Shown piece after piece: positions 31,201 through 44,930 of a DNA stretch of 64,000 nucleotides (positions within the stretch are counted from its first letter, which is position 1; every line of letters begins with the position of its first letter). Below the pieces are notes generated by a model. It was given only the letters and a program-made list of their open reading frames with translations. It made no database searches and was not told the DNA's origin. The position numbers were made by a program, and so were the translations under genes. The stretch is taken from positions 25,606,001-25,670,000 of the forward strand of contig OZ017797.1 in NCBI GenBank assembly GCA_963969395.1, written 5' to 3'. This stretch comes from Pseudoscleropodium purum. Lineage: Eukaryota > Streptophyta > Bryopsida > Hypnales > Brachytheciaceae.

Positions 31201-32459
31201 AATAATTTCATCCTTCTTTTGACTTTCCCTCCAATGTAGTACCATACATATGCCTCCATGCCTCATTCTCTTGGCAATACCTGGATGAATTTTTCCATTG
31301 CTAAGTGGATAGAAAGATGCTGGCAGCCAGGGGAGATTTCTTTTTGTCCTATCAGAAAATTCCCATTTGAAAAATCAATATGAAACACTTGAAGACATAC
31401 TGTACATGCTGAAAAACGTGCACCTCACATTTTTCTTTTCTTTTTACACAAATGAAACGGAATTTCATTGCAATGGTAAAACACATACAGGAGCTGACCT
31501 TTCTCAGTCACTCAAGGAGTTACAAATATCTGGAGTACGGATTTCTTGAGTGCAAAAATTTTCCCATGTAAGGTAGTGTGCTCATAAACCGTCACTTTAA
31601 GGGCTGGTCAGGCTTTAAGATGGATTTTAGATGCCCCAAATTATTTTTCCTTATTTTTCACTTGAAGAAAAATTGATGTGGAATTTAACACAAGTGGTTT
31701 CATCTTTTTCAAAGCATTTTATGAATAACTTATGAATTTCCAAAGAATTGTGTAATAGACACCTATTTGTGATCCTAGGCCTTGCAAAACACAAGTACGC
31801 GCAATTTGAAATAAGATATGGCTAGACAAAAAACAAGTGATGAAGCATTCAAAAAGTAATACAGAAGGTTCCTAAATGTGCCCCTTGCCAAACTTAAATG
31901 AACCCTACATTCTTTTAACATGTACAAGAAAACAATTAGGCAATCAATTCTCATTAAGAAACATTAAGTGGATACACCTTGGCTTTAAAATGAACCCTCC
32001 CTGGCTCTTATTCTATTCATTAAAGAAGTATGAACAAATCTCGTTAATGCTCTGACTTTATGAGCATTCCAACTCACATCCACTGACTATTGCTTTTGAA
32101 GCCACCTTTGGGACAGTTTGAAGAAGAGGGTCTAAATTAGAGCCATCTACTATACAAAAATAGAGTTAGGAAGGATTCCATAATTTTAATTCTCAAAACA
32201 TAATTATTATGAATTTTCTTAGTTGGAGATTTTGTTCCTCCCATACAAGTAATATAGACTTCCCTATTTTTGACTAAGAGTTGGTTGCGAAATGAACTAA
32301 GGGTTGGTTACAATATTGAGAGTCTTGGAGACAATCATAACGCACCATGCAACTACACCCCATAGGAATTGTGCCATAATTAATTATTGCTCATCTCCAA
32401 CAAAGTGAAATTAGATCACCTTATACTACCAAAATTAAAAAATGATTGTAAAGGGGTTG
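28231..32459. other. Long AT-rich stretch without a supported gene
   Basis: I see only short frames. A less AT-biased patch at 30955-31080 and the 60-codon frame at 31367-31549 might be exon relics, but no family is recognisable. The region 32190-32340 shares wording with 18200-18400. Confidence 0.4.
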
Positions 32460-32720
32460 GCTTTAGGCCTTTTTTTCAATTTTTAAGAAATGCCAAAGTG
32501 GTGATATAAAATGTTATAGTGGTGCTCCAAATTTCAACATTCATCCACATACTAGATAGGAAAGATCACGTTCATACATATCACATGTTCATAATTTTGT
32601 TTTCATTCACAATCAGGCAATTTCATCCAAGACTTTTTTGTAATTCGAAGTTTTCAAGCAAAATTTTTAAAGATTTGTTGCCATTTTTCAGCCAAATTAT
32701 TTTTTCTTTGGCAATGCATG
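32460..32720 (+). repeat. Dispersed repeat R3 copy
   Basis: Nearly collinear with 48340-48560: 'gccaaagtggtgatataaaa', 'tgctccaaatttcaacattc', 'aatttcatccaaga'. A reverse-oriented copy is at 55880-56090. Three copies within the window, moderately diverged. Confidence 0.8.
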
Positions 32721-32959
32721 ATGAATTTACCATGGAGAAAATGTAGGAATTTTTTATTAACCATGATGCACATGATAAAATTTGCAAATTCTGAATTCAT
32801 ACTTGCTTCATTCTGAATTCTAAATTCATCTTAACTCTGACGTTAAAATACCTCACAGGTCGGTTTTCACCACAGATGAATCATTTTAAATATAGACAAA
32901 AGAAATTTGTTTTCTATAATCAACAAATACAGGAGAGACAATATAATCTAAGTTAAGTC

Positions 32960-33720
32960 TTCAAGGACATTCCTTGTTCTTGTTTGGTCAAACTTCAATA
33001 GTTTTCTATATTAAAATACCTCCTTCAAAAATTTAATATTATATATATAATGTTCTAACTTCATTTTTCATAATTAAAATGATTGAATTTACATAATTTT
33101 TTTAAGTAATTTTTTCATAAAACTTATAGCGATTTTTAAAATGATTAAAATATCATGAAGTTTTCAGAAAAAAATGGAGATGATAGCAATAAGCATCACG
33201 GTGTACTTGGTTTATTCCTTGAGCTCATTCTAAGAGAAATTCAATAGAATAGTTCAAAAAAGTCGTATACTTGAAGCTTTCAAAATGTAACCTTCAAAGT
33301 GTTACAAAAATTACAATTTTAACAATTCTCCAAAAAATTGAAATGGAATAAAAAGTAGATTATTGGAGCTCCATTTCTTTAGTCAAGCTTGAAGACAAAT
33401 AAAGACCAAGAATTATATGAAATTCAAGTTTGACATTTTATCATGCATTTAGGGCTTGGTTTGTCTTGGTTTGTCTTCTTTAGGGTTTAATTTAGTCCCT
33501 ATAATGTGTAAGAGTCAAGGAATTTCTATTTTTTTTATGATTTCAAGGAAGCTCATATGATAGGAGAAAATATTTTTTCATCCCATTTTCTTAGAAAAGT
33601 TGCTTGAAATCATTTTCAACAAATGGTATATTGTTTTCCCTCATTGTGATATTTTTGACTTTTGATAGACATATTCTATGCTGGTTTAAGTGTAGAATTG
33701 TATACTTTGTAAGAAATCCA
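32960..33720 (+). repeat. Dispersed repeat R4 copy
   Basis: Collinear in blocks with 58640-59150 and 59450-60380: 'ggttttctatattaaa', 'aagagaaattcaatagaa', 'ttggagctccatttctttag', 'aaaagttgcttgaaat'. This copy lacks the GC-rich MITE found at 59151-59443 and so supplies an empty site for it. Confidence 0.75.
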
Positions 33721-36700
33721 ATTTCCAACAAGATTGATTTTAATTGCTTCTTCAATTTAATTATCAATGTTCATGTACATTAATTGTAGAGATTAAGAAA
33801 GAATGATATCTCTTCTAAAGCTATTTTGTGATATTAAATCTTTCCTACTCCAACTTTTCAATGCAAGCTCTAGGCCTAAATTGATTTCAATATGAGTATG
33901 TGCTATAGTTAAAGATTTTCATAAGCTTGCAATTACATGCACCTACCAAAATAAGGATCTAAAGATTGAGTGCTAATTGGCAAAACATGTCAGCATGTTG
34001 AATCTCAATTCTTGATACACTTGAATACCACATTCAGCCTTGAATTCCAAAAAAATTGCCTTATAAGCACCTGATATTAACACTCTTCCATTTCCTTTTG
34101 CATTCATAACATATTTGCCTCTCTCTCCTGATTGTAGAGTAATCCATGAGTTTACTTCAATTCTCAAGGGAATGCTATCACCATCCTTGTTTGTAAGATG
34201 ATACTTTAGATATTACTCTCCATTGCTTATCAAAAGCAATGTGCATCTATTAGATGACCTCTATTATGTAATCACTAAAATCCTAAATTCATTACTACAA
34301 CAAATTTATTAATTAAGTCAACAATACAAAACAAACTTAAAAACTCATTTAGTGTCCCAAGTTGCATCATCAAAGGAAATGTGCAGAATCCATGCATTTG
34401 CTATTGGATCCATTCCAATCATTGAGACAAAAGTGCATAATCTATCACATAATACACATTGAGAAAATTATTGAAGTTGCTAAATCCTTGTTGCTAAACC
34501 TCTCGTAAACCTCATACCAAAATCTAATGAGCCACATAAGTCATGCATCCACACACCACAAACCAGTACCAACAATACACATGGTTTGAGAAGCCTACGT
34601 AGCACAATTTAAACTTGGGGTCCTTATAAACTCAAAGTTGGTCAATGGGCCTAATTTTTTTTAACGATAAAGTCAAATCATTTCAAGGGAATTCTCATTA
34701 TGAAGGTACATATAAAAAATTGCATCAATGACAAAAGGTTTATACCATTCCCCAAAGACTATAGTGCTAACTATTTTTCTAGGCTCCAATCTCTATATAA
34801 AAATTATCATTGGCAAAGTCTAATCTTGAAAACAAAAGCCATATCAATGGGTGATCAATGGTAGCATGGTAAGATGTATATTAAGTTAGTTTTGCATTTG
34901 TTTTTTAAGGTTTAAAATTCTCACCCATTGAAATTGTTTTTTTTATTGGCCTTTTGAGGCACAAATTTATTAATGCATTTAACATGAAAATTCAAAATTT
35001 TCAACATTACAAATTATTAACAAGTAGGAAAACGTTGCTCTCTAAGCTACCGATGATGCCCAATGAAGATTTAAATCTTTAGGGCCCTTTTTTTACTCAA
35101 AAGACCTTGGTGGTGGAAATTTGACCTTCACATAGATGTGGAAATCAAGAATGAGTGCTTGACTATATTGGCTTTACAATATGGTGTACATAAATGTTTT
35201 GTCCTTGATGCACTTTTGTACTTGTGCTTCCATTACTAGGGCAATATAAACCGGTACCTTTTTGGTGAAGTAAAATGTAATGTCTATGACTCAATGGCAA
35301 ATGCTATTACAAAGGGTCTGCATGAAAATTTGTTTAAATGTTGTGTGATAACATTTTATTGGTACAAGAGTTCATCATAGATGGCAACATCTTGTCCAAT
35401 AGGACTTTGGTACAAAGAAACAACTACCAAGTGTATAGTATCAACAAGCTATAGATGGTGTACAATCCTCAAGGGTTGTTTGGATCAATTTGAAAAGGAT
35501 ACAATAGGTACTACTGAAGTTGATAAACCACATACTTAGACTTAGGAACACATGGCACATGGCCAAAAATTTGAATACCAATGCCGCTCATAGTATGCCT
35601 TGCCTTTGTAGTTTGGTGCCTTAGAGAACCTTGAATGCAACATCCTAATATTAAGAAGTGATCCATCTACCTCTCTACATTAAATTGTTCTCATCTTTCC
35701 TTAAAGAGTAGTAGGTTCTTACACTAGTACAATAAATCGTCATCAATAGAGGGCACTAGTTGGTCAACTTCTTTGCTTATCACCAAGGCCGGTGAGCTAT
35801 GAAAGACTGTATTTATTTGCCTTTGGAAGAACATTGAGAGAATTGGGAGGAGGTGTGTTTTCTAGAGAGACTTTGGACCCCTTAAGTTTGAATTAGATTG
35901 CCCATTGTCTTCTTCCTCAACAAGTACAAGGTTTGGTTGGACTAGTCAAAAGGTAGCACATACTATTGGATGGAATTGAGGGTCATATTTTATGTATTTT
36001 AAAATTGTAGTGCCTCATGTTTTGGTATATAATGTCCTAGAAGATGACAAGGCTAATAAGAAAATAGAGTTGCTAGAAGTTGATGTAGACATTGTGTATG
36101 CTGAAAAGGCATTCATCCACTTGACTTCATAGATAGATGATCATGTGGTTGTATGTTTGACCTTAGCCTTTATAGTCTATGAGGCAAAAATTTAGGATCA
36201 AAAGCAATTGAAACATCCTCATTTTGAATGTCTTGTTATATGGGTGAATGCAACAAACACCTTCCGATTTTGTTGCATTGGCCATAGTACTCATGATTTT
36301 TTTAGTAGTACTATAAAATTAGAAAAAAAATTAGAAAAATATGTTTCATGTGTAAACCCTTAAAGAGAAGGTACCCTACAAAGGAAAAGCATATAAATTT
36401 TTTTAAAGTAAGAGAACTAGAAAAGTGCAAAAATCTCATGAAAATAGGTACTTTGACATTTTAATTTGTAAAAAATAGGGAATTTTTTTTTAAAGAAATT
36501 AAAAATTAAGAATTTGAGAAGACTTCATGATTAATAGATTTTACTAAATAAATGACCTTGAAACCATTTTCATTGTTCAGAATTGTGCACCCAAAGGAGC
36601 CCTATTTGCATGAATGTAGAGGACATAAAATAATGTTTTTTAAAGTTTTTTTTGGTGGACACATTCATCTCTAGTGTAGGAATAAAGTCCACAATTTTCA

Positions 36701-38611
36701 GCTCTGGATCATTAATTTTGGGTAGTCCCTAGTACTGAAACCCCCCAAACCGCAAAGTGTGACAAATTAGCTAAATTGAATTTCTTAATATAAAATGATT
36801 TTTGGAAATTTCTGAAGAATAAGTTCTTTCATTATTGTCTAAATGCTAATCTTCACAAAAAAAATTCAAGTACATTGGCTTCAATTTGCAAAAGATATGG
36901 TCAATCACAACTTAGCAACTACAAGTGTGATACAAAATAGTACTAGTGTTTCTTGCATTCATCCATATTTGTAATCCTTAGTCTTGTACAAGTATTGCAT
37001 GAGTTGGAAACATGCTTAACGTGCACAATGTTCTAGACTAGCCCAAGAATGTTTTTGGGCCAATCATGTAGATGTTGGATTGGTTAGCAATGAAAGTAAA
37101 TAATTCAACAAAGAACTCCATGGGCAGGTGCATAGATCCCAACATTAATGAGATGAAGGACCTCATTGGGATATTTGGAAAGATCTACAAGGAGGATGTT
37201 GTGGACCTCCCAATTATACCAATGACAAGGCCAAGCAAGAGGTGCAAATTCTTGGTGAGCATGACTTTCATTCCTTTGTAGAGCTTGAGGAATGAGAGGA
37301 AATTATATTTATTTTTTAAGGCACTTCTAGCTTGTTATATGAGTTGGTAGTGAAGATGATGAGGTATGTTTGGTGAATCCTTTTGAAGTTGGATTTGATG
37401 ATATGGTAGTTGACCACTATCTAGGGGTCATTTGGAAGCATGATGTATATTGTGGAATGATTTGAGCTAGTACAATTGAAAGCGAGACATGAAGTGCATG
37501 TTTGAGGGGGTGTTCAATGTCCTCTAACAATACTTTATAAATAAATTTGAACTTAACATAACTCTTCAACTCTCATAGGTCAAAATTTACTTTTATAAAA
37601 ATAATACAATTGTGGGTGAAGAGACACATAAATTATTTGAAGCAACAATCATGACTCTACTTTATATGGCTTCAATTTAGTATTTGGTCTCATATATAAT
37701 TCAATTATTAAGTCGTGGCTTCATTTCATCATTTTAGTTGTTTGGTCTCATGATTCTATAGCCAAGTCATGTGTATTTTTTTCTTCATACCTAGTCTATT
37801 CTATATTTGTCAATACAAAAATATATATTGCCAAATATTAGCTAATCTAATTCTGATCTAAAGGCTTGTCATTAGAATTAAATTTATAAAATAACAAACT
37901 AATTTCTTTTAAGAGGATGAGAATTCTTTTTAATTCTTTTGTAAAAAAATAAAAAAATAAAAAAAAATGAAAATCAAACAAAATCATTTTAAAATATAAG
38001 ACTAAAACTTATTAAAACCTCATATGGCAAAATCTTTTGAAGAAAATCTTAAATTTTGATAAAACTATGATATTTTAGGACTTTTGTAAACAAATTTGCA
38101 AACTTAAATATTTTTAAATAAAATGTTTATAAAATATTAAATTAAAATATAAAATATAAAATAAATAAAAATTCAATGCTTCAAATTTTATAATTTACAT
38201 TAAAAAAATTAATCTATATACATCATAATTTTGTAAACTAGTTTTGAAGATCTTGGTAAACAAATTTTATTAACAACTTTATCTAATTCATAATATATGT
38301 GCTCAACTTTACAAAATTTCAAAACCTTCAATAAATCATCATTAGTAGAGTAGATGATCATAGTTAATATTTATAATTTATAATTATACTATTTTAAATT
38401 AAATTGATACATCAATCATTAGATTGTTAAATTATCTTTCATCTAATTTAGACTTATGAAGTCATATGCTACATTTTCTACTTTTTGTATTTGAATCTCC
38501 AATCAATTTACATTTGAGCTATTTCTTGTATATTTGTTCAAAATAATTTGAATGTTTATTGTTGCTCCATTGTAGTCAATTTCAATTTTATTTGTACTTA
38601 ATTTAAGTACT
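33721..38611. other. Repeat-rich stretch with decayed coding-like relics
   Basis: No intact gene. Around 35990-36310 a plus frame reads coding-like through two stops (YFKIVVPHVLVYNVLEDDKA and onward). A 69-residue frame at 37072-37281 is similar in texture. I cannot name the parent gene; an old retroelement or pseudogene is possible. The remainder, including 37530-38610, is very AT-rich with no supported feature. Confidence 0.35.
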
Positions 38612-39763
38612 TTAGTGTAAACGTTCAACACTCTTCCAATATGGTAAAAACATTATTTCTAGAAAACTAATGCGACTAGTTTTTTTCATCAAATCTCTAT
38701 TTAGCTCTGATACTTCTCTTTCTAGAATTCTATTCTTTTCATGCACTTCTTCATTGATTTTGTTCAACGAGCCTACAATGTGATTATAATTATTGTGTAT
38801 CTTTTCCAATTCTTGATGAAGGGTTTGATTTTCAAGCTTGAGAGCATTGTTTTCATCTTTGATGGATGGCTTTGCTACAATATTGTCATTTGCATCATCT
38901 TGTTGACTTGAAGTTGCATATGTTGAAGGGTATGCAATTAATTTGTTGTTCAAAAAAGTTGGTGACTTCACATGAGAAGAATACAAAGTTAAAGGTGATT
39001 TGTTATTATTCTTTCCCATGGAACCAAATCCTTTGTGAGGAAGTCGAAGTTCTTCTTTCCCTCTTTGTGAACCAAATCTTTCGTAAAGAGGTTGATTTTC
39101 ATCCTCCTCTTCTTCTACTAGTGAACCAAATCTTACTAGTTGAAGTTCTTCCTCCTTATCTATTGGTGCACAAATTTCCTTATCATGAAGTCGAAGTTCA
39201 CCCACTTCCTTCTCTATAGGTGAACCAATTCTTTTATAAGAAACTTGAAGTTCCTTATTGACTTCTTTAATTAATTTTTTGGTGTAGGAAAGTTCTTTTT
39301 GGATTAAAGCTACTTCATTGTTTTTAAAAGTTTCAACATTTGTATTTTCATTCAATTGATTGATTTTATATTTGTGATGTTTATTGGTAAGGTTCCAATC
39401 CACCTTTCTATTCAAAAATACCTTTGCATATACCATTGCTGCCAACCAATATGGAATCATGTACGTTTTACCTTTTATAGCTACATTGTCTTTGAACAAC
39501 GTTTCACACATCTCCATCAATTCCATCTTATATGCTTCATGTGTACACGATTGTAGTGGTGTTCTATAGTCCAATATCAATTCATTTTGTCGTGTTTTGG
39601 GCCAATGTCGAACTATATGACCCCAAGTTATCCACTTTTTGCAAGTTCTTTCATCCCAAGGTTCTGGAGCATTTTTCCAACCAGATAATGCTATCTTTGT
39701 TTTCTTCAGCTCAAGCCAATTACTAGATTGACGAAACTTCCTATCCATTGTTGATGATTTCAT
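38612..39763 (-). CDS. Unknown 383-residue protein, degenerate FGS repeats, coiled coil
   Basis: A complete single-exon frame with ATG at 39763 and a stop near 38612. The N-terminal part (about 1-125) is Trp-rich and looks globular (WLELKKTKIALSGW, PYWLAAMVYAKVFLNRKVDW). The middle (about 175-255) holds three to five degenerate copies of a roughly 20-residue unit centred on 'RFGS...KEEL.L'. The C-terminus (about 300-375) is a coiled coil (LENQTLHQELEKIHNN). I recognise no enzyme, zinc finger or transposase motif. The domain order (globular, charged low-complexity, coiled coil) is the same as in the element-encoded ORF at 5888-7552, and both contain a 'RKVDW' stretch. A transposon-associated protein is therefore possible but unproven. 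No flanking inverted ends were identified. Confidence 0.6.
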   Translation of the reverse strand: MKSSTMDRKFRQSSNWLELKKTKIALSGWKNAPEPWDERTCKKWITWGHIVRHWPKTRQNELILDYRTPLQSCTHEAYKMELMEMCETLFKDNVAIKGKTYMIPYWLAAMVYAKVFLNRKVDWNLTNKHHKYKINQLNENTNVETFKNNEVALIQKELSYTKKLIKEVNKELQVSYKRIGSPIEKEVGELRLHDKEICAPIDKEEELQLVRFGSLVEEEEDENQPLYERFGSQRGKEELRLPHKGFGSMGKNNNKSPLTLYSSHVKSPTFLNNKLIAYPSTYATSSQQDDANDNIVAKPSIKDENNALKLENQTLHQELEKIHNNYNHIVGSLNKINEEVHEKNRILEREVSELNRDLMKKTSRISFLEIMFLPYWKSVERLH

Positions 39764-40914
39764 ATTAATGTTATTATATAGAACAACAATAAAACTTTGT
39801 CAATATTAAAATGATTTTTATAATCAACAATGAACTATTTGAGTATTCTATGAGAAATTGAGAATTGATAGTATTCTTTTTGTAATTTTACTTTCTAAAA
39901 TTTTCTATAATAAAGTGTAAGGAATTTTATATGATTTTGTCCAAATTCAATATATAATTTAAATAGAACAAGACTAAGATACATCATTTCATCAAGTCTC
40001 TCTCTATATATTTAAAATTGTCTATAACTTTTACTTTAAAATAAAAGTTGTATTCAACATAGTAATATTTTTGTAAAAACACAATATCTTGAATCAATTA
40101 GATTTTACTTTATTTCAATGAATATTGTATGTGTTTTTACTATGTATTCATTTTTTTATTACTTTAAAATTGTTCAACATTGGATTAGTTTTAGTTGAGG
40201 GTTTAATCCCTAAAGGACCATTAGCCTTTTGAGGGATAAAATGGATTTTAGGTAGGTTACTATGACATCAATTTTTAGTGAAACTTTTTAAAATTTTTTC
40301 ATAAGATAGAAAAAATCATTAGCTTATTGGGAATTTAATTTTTATTTACATCAATGCTTGGAATCAAAAGTTTTGCCATCTTAACCCTTCAATGTCCAAA
40401 CTGTGTTTTTTGGCAACACAGAAATTTTGGATAGCTCACCACAAATGGAGTTTTTATTTTATTTTGCTGAAATATTAACACAACATTAGCATTCAAAGTG
40501 AAAGAAAAAGTATTTTTTTTATAAGCTAATCTAATTGCTTACAAAATAAGAAACTCTATAACTTTCACATCACTAATTCAAATGAAATGAATAAAAAAAT
40601 TTCATTTAGATAAAGGTATAATCTATAAAGAAAAATGATTAGATTTTCTAATAAAAAATTTTATAGGTGTTTTTTTTGCCCCAATCTCCTTTATTTTGAA
40701 GTTATTGTGGGACAACTTTTGCTCCTAGGCACCTGTTGAAATCAAATTATATTTCTACAAACTTAATAAGATTTTCTACCTTATGAAATTTAAAAAAAAA
40801 GTTTCACCAAAAATTGAGCTTATAAAAACATGTCTCAAATTAATTTTGTCCCTCGTAGGGACAATTTGACTTTAGAGGCTAAGGGGTTAAGGTCTCAAAA
40901 TTAACGTCAAAAAA
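39764..40914. other. AT-rich stretch, no gene
   Basis: Contains copies of the 'taatccctaaaggacc' wording of the dispersed repeats (about 40205-40225) and otherwise nothing supported. Confidence 0.45.
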
Positions 40915-41765
<851 letters not shown>

Positions 41766-41863
41766 TATTCATTTTTTCTACAAATAGAAATTTGAAAAAA
41801 TTCAGATAAATGGCTTGAATCTATTTGTATATCCTATTTATGACAATGAAGAGGCTTTTTATT

Positions 41864-41961
41864 ATGGCTGAACCAGCCAAATTGCTCTTCTATAATAAAG
41901 TGATGGATAGAATTGCCATAAAACAGTTTATCAACAGATTAATTGCTCACTTTGGTATTTT
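41864..41961 (+). pseudogene. rpoC2: Plastid-derived rpoC2 5' fragment
   Basis: About 98 bases after the rpoC1 end, a frame starts [20 protein letters not shown] and continues [11 protein letters not shown], which is the N-terminus of plastid RNA polymerase beta'' (rpoC2). After about 33 residues the similarity ends and the frame runs into unrelated sequence. Order and spacing match the plastid rpoC1-rpoC2 operon, so both fragments came in as one piece of plastid DNA. Confidence 0.8.
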
Positions 41962-43170
41962 AATCCCTAATGATCCTACAAGCTTTGAACTGAACTTAAA
42001 TGTGCCATCAAAAATATATTTCGCAAAAATTTTAAGGTTTTTATAAACAAAAAAAGATTATGTTATTATCATGATAGAAGTAGACTTTAAGGTCAAGTTC
42101 GGAAAACATTTATAGGAATAAATTCTCCTAATTTGCATTGGAGCAATTACTTTGACAATTTTTAATCATTTTAATTTTTAATTTATTGTTTAAATTTCCT
42201 CTTACAATAATTATAAACCAAAACAAACAAAGTTTTGATCATAAAGAAATCATAACTTTAAAAAAAAAACCTAAAATTTTGAAATTTCAACAATCCTTGT
42301 TCATTTCATATTATATTCATATTTTATTTTATTCAGTATAATATCACTCGTTCATTTCTTCACTAAAAACTAGGAAAGGAATTTTAATTTGTAGTGCATC
42401 TTTACAAAGATAATCTACTTTATTGTACAAAAAAAGGACAAAACTTTGATACTTTAGGCTTGTCATTGTGGAAATCAACGTTTTGGGTATCATGTAAATT
42501 TTTTGTTTAAAAAATCCAAGAGTATTTGTTGGAGATCAAACTACTATGCAAGACCTATCCATTTCACATAACCTTGAACATTACATTTTTGTCTTACATA
42601 GAAGCATTCTTTGTCTTCCATCAAACATTTAGTGTTTGCAACGATGCTACAAGGTTAATCCTTAAAGATGTTCAATGCAATTGCCCTCTTGGTGTATAAA
42701 TGTGCATTTTAGGATACAAAGATGTATTTGAAGGTGCAAAAATCTTCAATTGACATGAATTATTTTGTGAACATAAAGTATTTGATAAATCTTCATAAAA
42801 TTTGCAATTAAAGGGGCAATTTTGTATGCAATTTTATTATAAAATGTTGTATTAAAAAATAGACAATATCAATTACTTTATTAAGAAGTATACCATAAAA
42901 GAAAGGTCCCAGTCACTCATCAATTTTTGTGTTGCCTAGACTTTTTAGATGTGAAAGTGGCCATGCATTTGCTTCTATAAGAAACATCATTCAAATAAAA
43001 ATCTAGTAAATTATTTATTTGGCATCAAATTTGAAAACACTATACTCATTCATACTGTAAAGAGAATTGTGTATGCATACAAGCATGTGTTGATAGCGTG
43101 ACCTAAGGCACATTAGAAATGGCCATAATTCTTCATATAGACATATTTTTTGATGTTATTTTTGAAGTTT
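41962..43170. other. No supported gene; possible further plastid-like debris
   Basis: The part 42055-42160 ('gatagaagtagactttaagg') may still be organelle-derived, but I cannot assign it. The rest is AT-rich with no feature. Confidence 0.35.
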
Positions 43171-44930
43171 TTGAAGAAAAGACTAATGTACCAATTAACT
43201 TAGCTTTAAAAGCTAAGTGGAGTGGAAATGAGGTCAATTAGACATGTTAATGCAAAAAGAACTATTAGACAACTAGATGAGAGGAGTTAGGGCTAGTAGG
43301 CAATTGGGGTAGTTAGACAAATAGACATCAAATAATAGAGAGTTAGTTACAAGCCAAGAAGTATAAGACTAATTGACTTTCAATTTAGAAGCTCTTTTAG
43401 GCATTTGTAGTGATTGCCAACAATGTCAATTGTATTGTACAACATCTCTTCAGTTCTACTACAAGCCAGAAAATTGGCAATGCACTTGTATTCCGGAATC
43501 ATTTGATTTCATTTGCTCTTACAAGCAATGCCATCCTTGTGACAAGGAGAAACAACAACTTACATAATAAAGTTATTGACATGCAACCATTTACGAGTCT
43601 CTGAATTCATGAGGTCGCGTTGATCAACAACATCTTCTTTGTCAAAATGCAAAGTCTTCTTAGCATCAATGGGAGCATTAATCTCAAGAGTATTCCAATT
43701 TGGACCCCGCTCTTTACCGGCTCACTTGGCAGGTATGATTGCATTTATTGAGTTGAAAGTGGCACTTCCGATCCCAAAAATGACATATGAGTGTCCCACC
43801 ACATTGTTTTGGACGTTTGCATCTAAACCTACAAGGAAAGCAAACATGTACAAATAACGATCTTTTTTGTAGCTACAGTATACTTAAAATAAGGAACATT
43901 TATTGCCTAATATGCTAAGTAGAGGTAGAAGAAAGTGTGAATTCCAATTTAGCAACAACTTTTGGGAAAGTGATGAACCATCTACTGAAGCTGGAGTCCA
44001 TGGAAGCGTGGGTCCTGTTGATGGAGTCCGGGGCAAGCCTAGCACAGAAAGAACGTCAAAATGAATTGTAAATTGATAAGAAAAATCAGTTGTACATCAA
44101 TATTGAAAATCAAAATAAATGCAACGCAATATAATCGACTACTTATAAACATCCATTCTATCATGCTACATGTTGACATGTAAACGTAAATGTTGACAAA
44201 TTCACTAGTGCTAGTACAAGGGTTCTCTACAGCTCCAACACCATGAGATTTGGCAGATAATTGGTTTGCTATATTGAATTCTATGCTATAGCATTCAACA
44301 GCAATGAATCCATACAACATAATTCAATCAACTTGTTCCATGAGTGAGCAAAGTAGAAAAAACAAAATCACCATGTATGTGTCTTTGATCAAAGTTCCAG
44401 CTATGTACTATGCGGATCAATTCTCCAATAGTGAAGTATGCCTCTGTCAATGTGGATGTAGTGACAAGATAGAAAAAAAATTCAAGTATTTTTAGTAGTG
44501 GATCCACTAATTATAGCCATCCTCATTAAGAGCTTATATTGTAAAACAATAAAGGTCTATAGAGCTTGGCAAATGGCTCCATATGTGGACCCACCTCTAT
44601 AGTGTATTTTATATTTTTAACGCCATCTTGCATAATCGTCAACTTCAAGGCCATTTAAGTAGGAGCGCTAATATCTCTCTGAAGTCAACGAAATTGCTTG
44701 ATCATGGTCGTACTTGACCTTCGCCAGCTACCCATTGCAATTAATTGATAATTGTTGTTGTCTGTATAAGAACATCGTTCTTTGAGCCGTTGCTTGCTGC
44801 TTCCACGTAGGCTCGGATAATATAAAGGTATGTATGTGTAAATGCAACATGTCTGTGCTACGCAAGAAAGCCCTGTTCATTGTCACGTACGGACAGGTGC
44901 GAAGCACCATAATAGCCTTGATGGGAGAGC
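43171..44930. other. Unassigned stretch with exon-like patches
   Basis: On the minus strand, 43750-43850 reads like an exon after an acceptor-like 'ttccttgtag' (NNVVGHSYVIFGIGSATFNS), faintly like an FG-GAP repeat, but a stop follows and no neighbouring exon fits. 44640-44930 is less AT-rich, without a recognisable product. Confidence 0.3.

Noticed and set aside
43730..43860. Minus-strand FG-GAP-like exon (GHSYVIFGIGSATFNS)
   Set aside because: Only one short block, followed by a stop, with no partner exons; the similarity is too slight to annotate.
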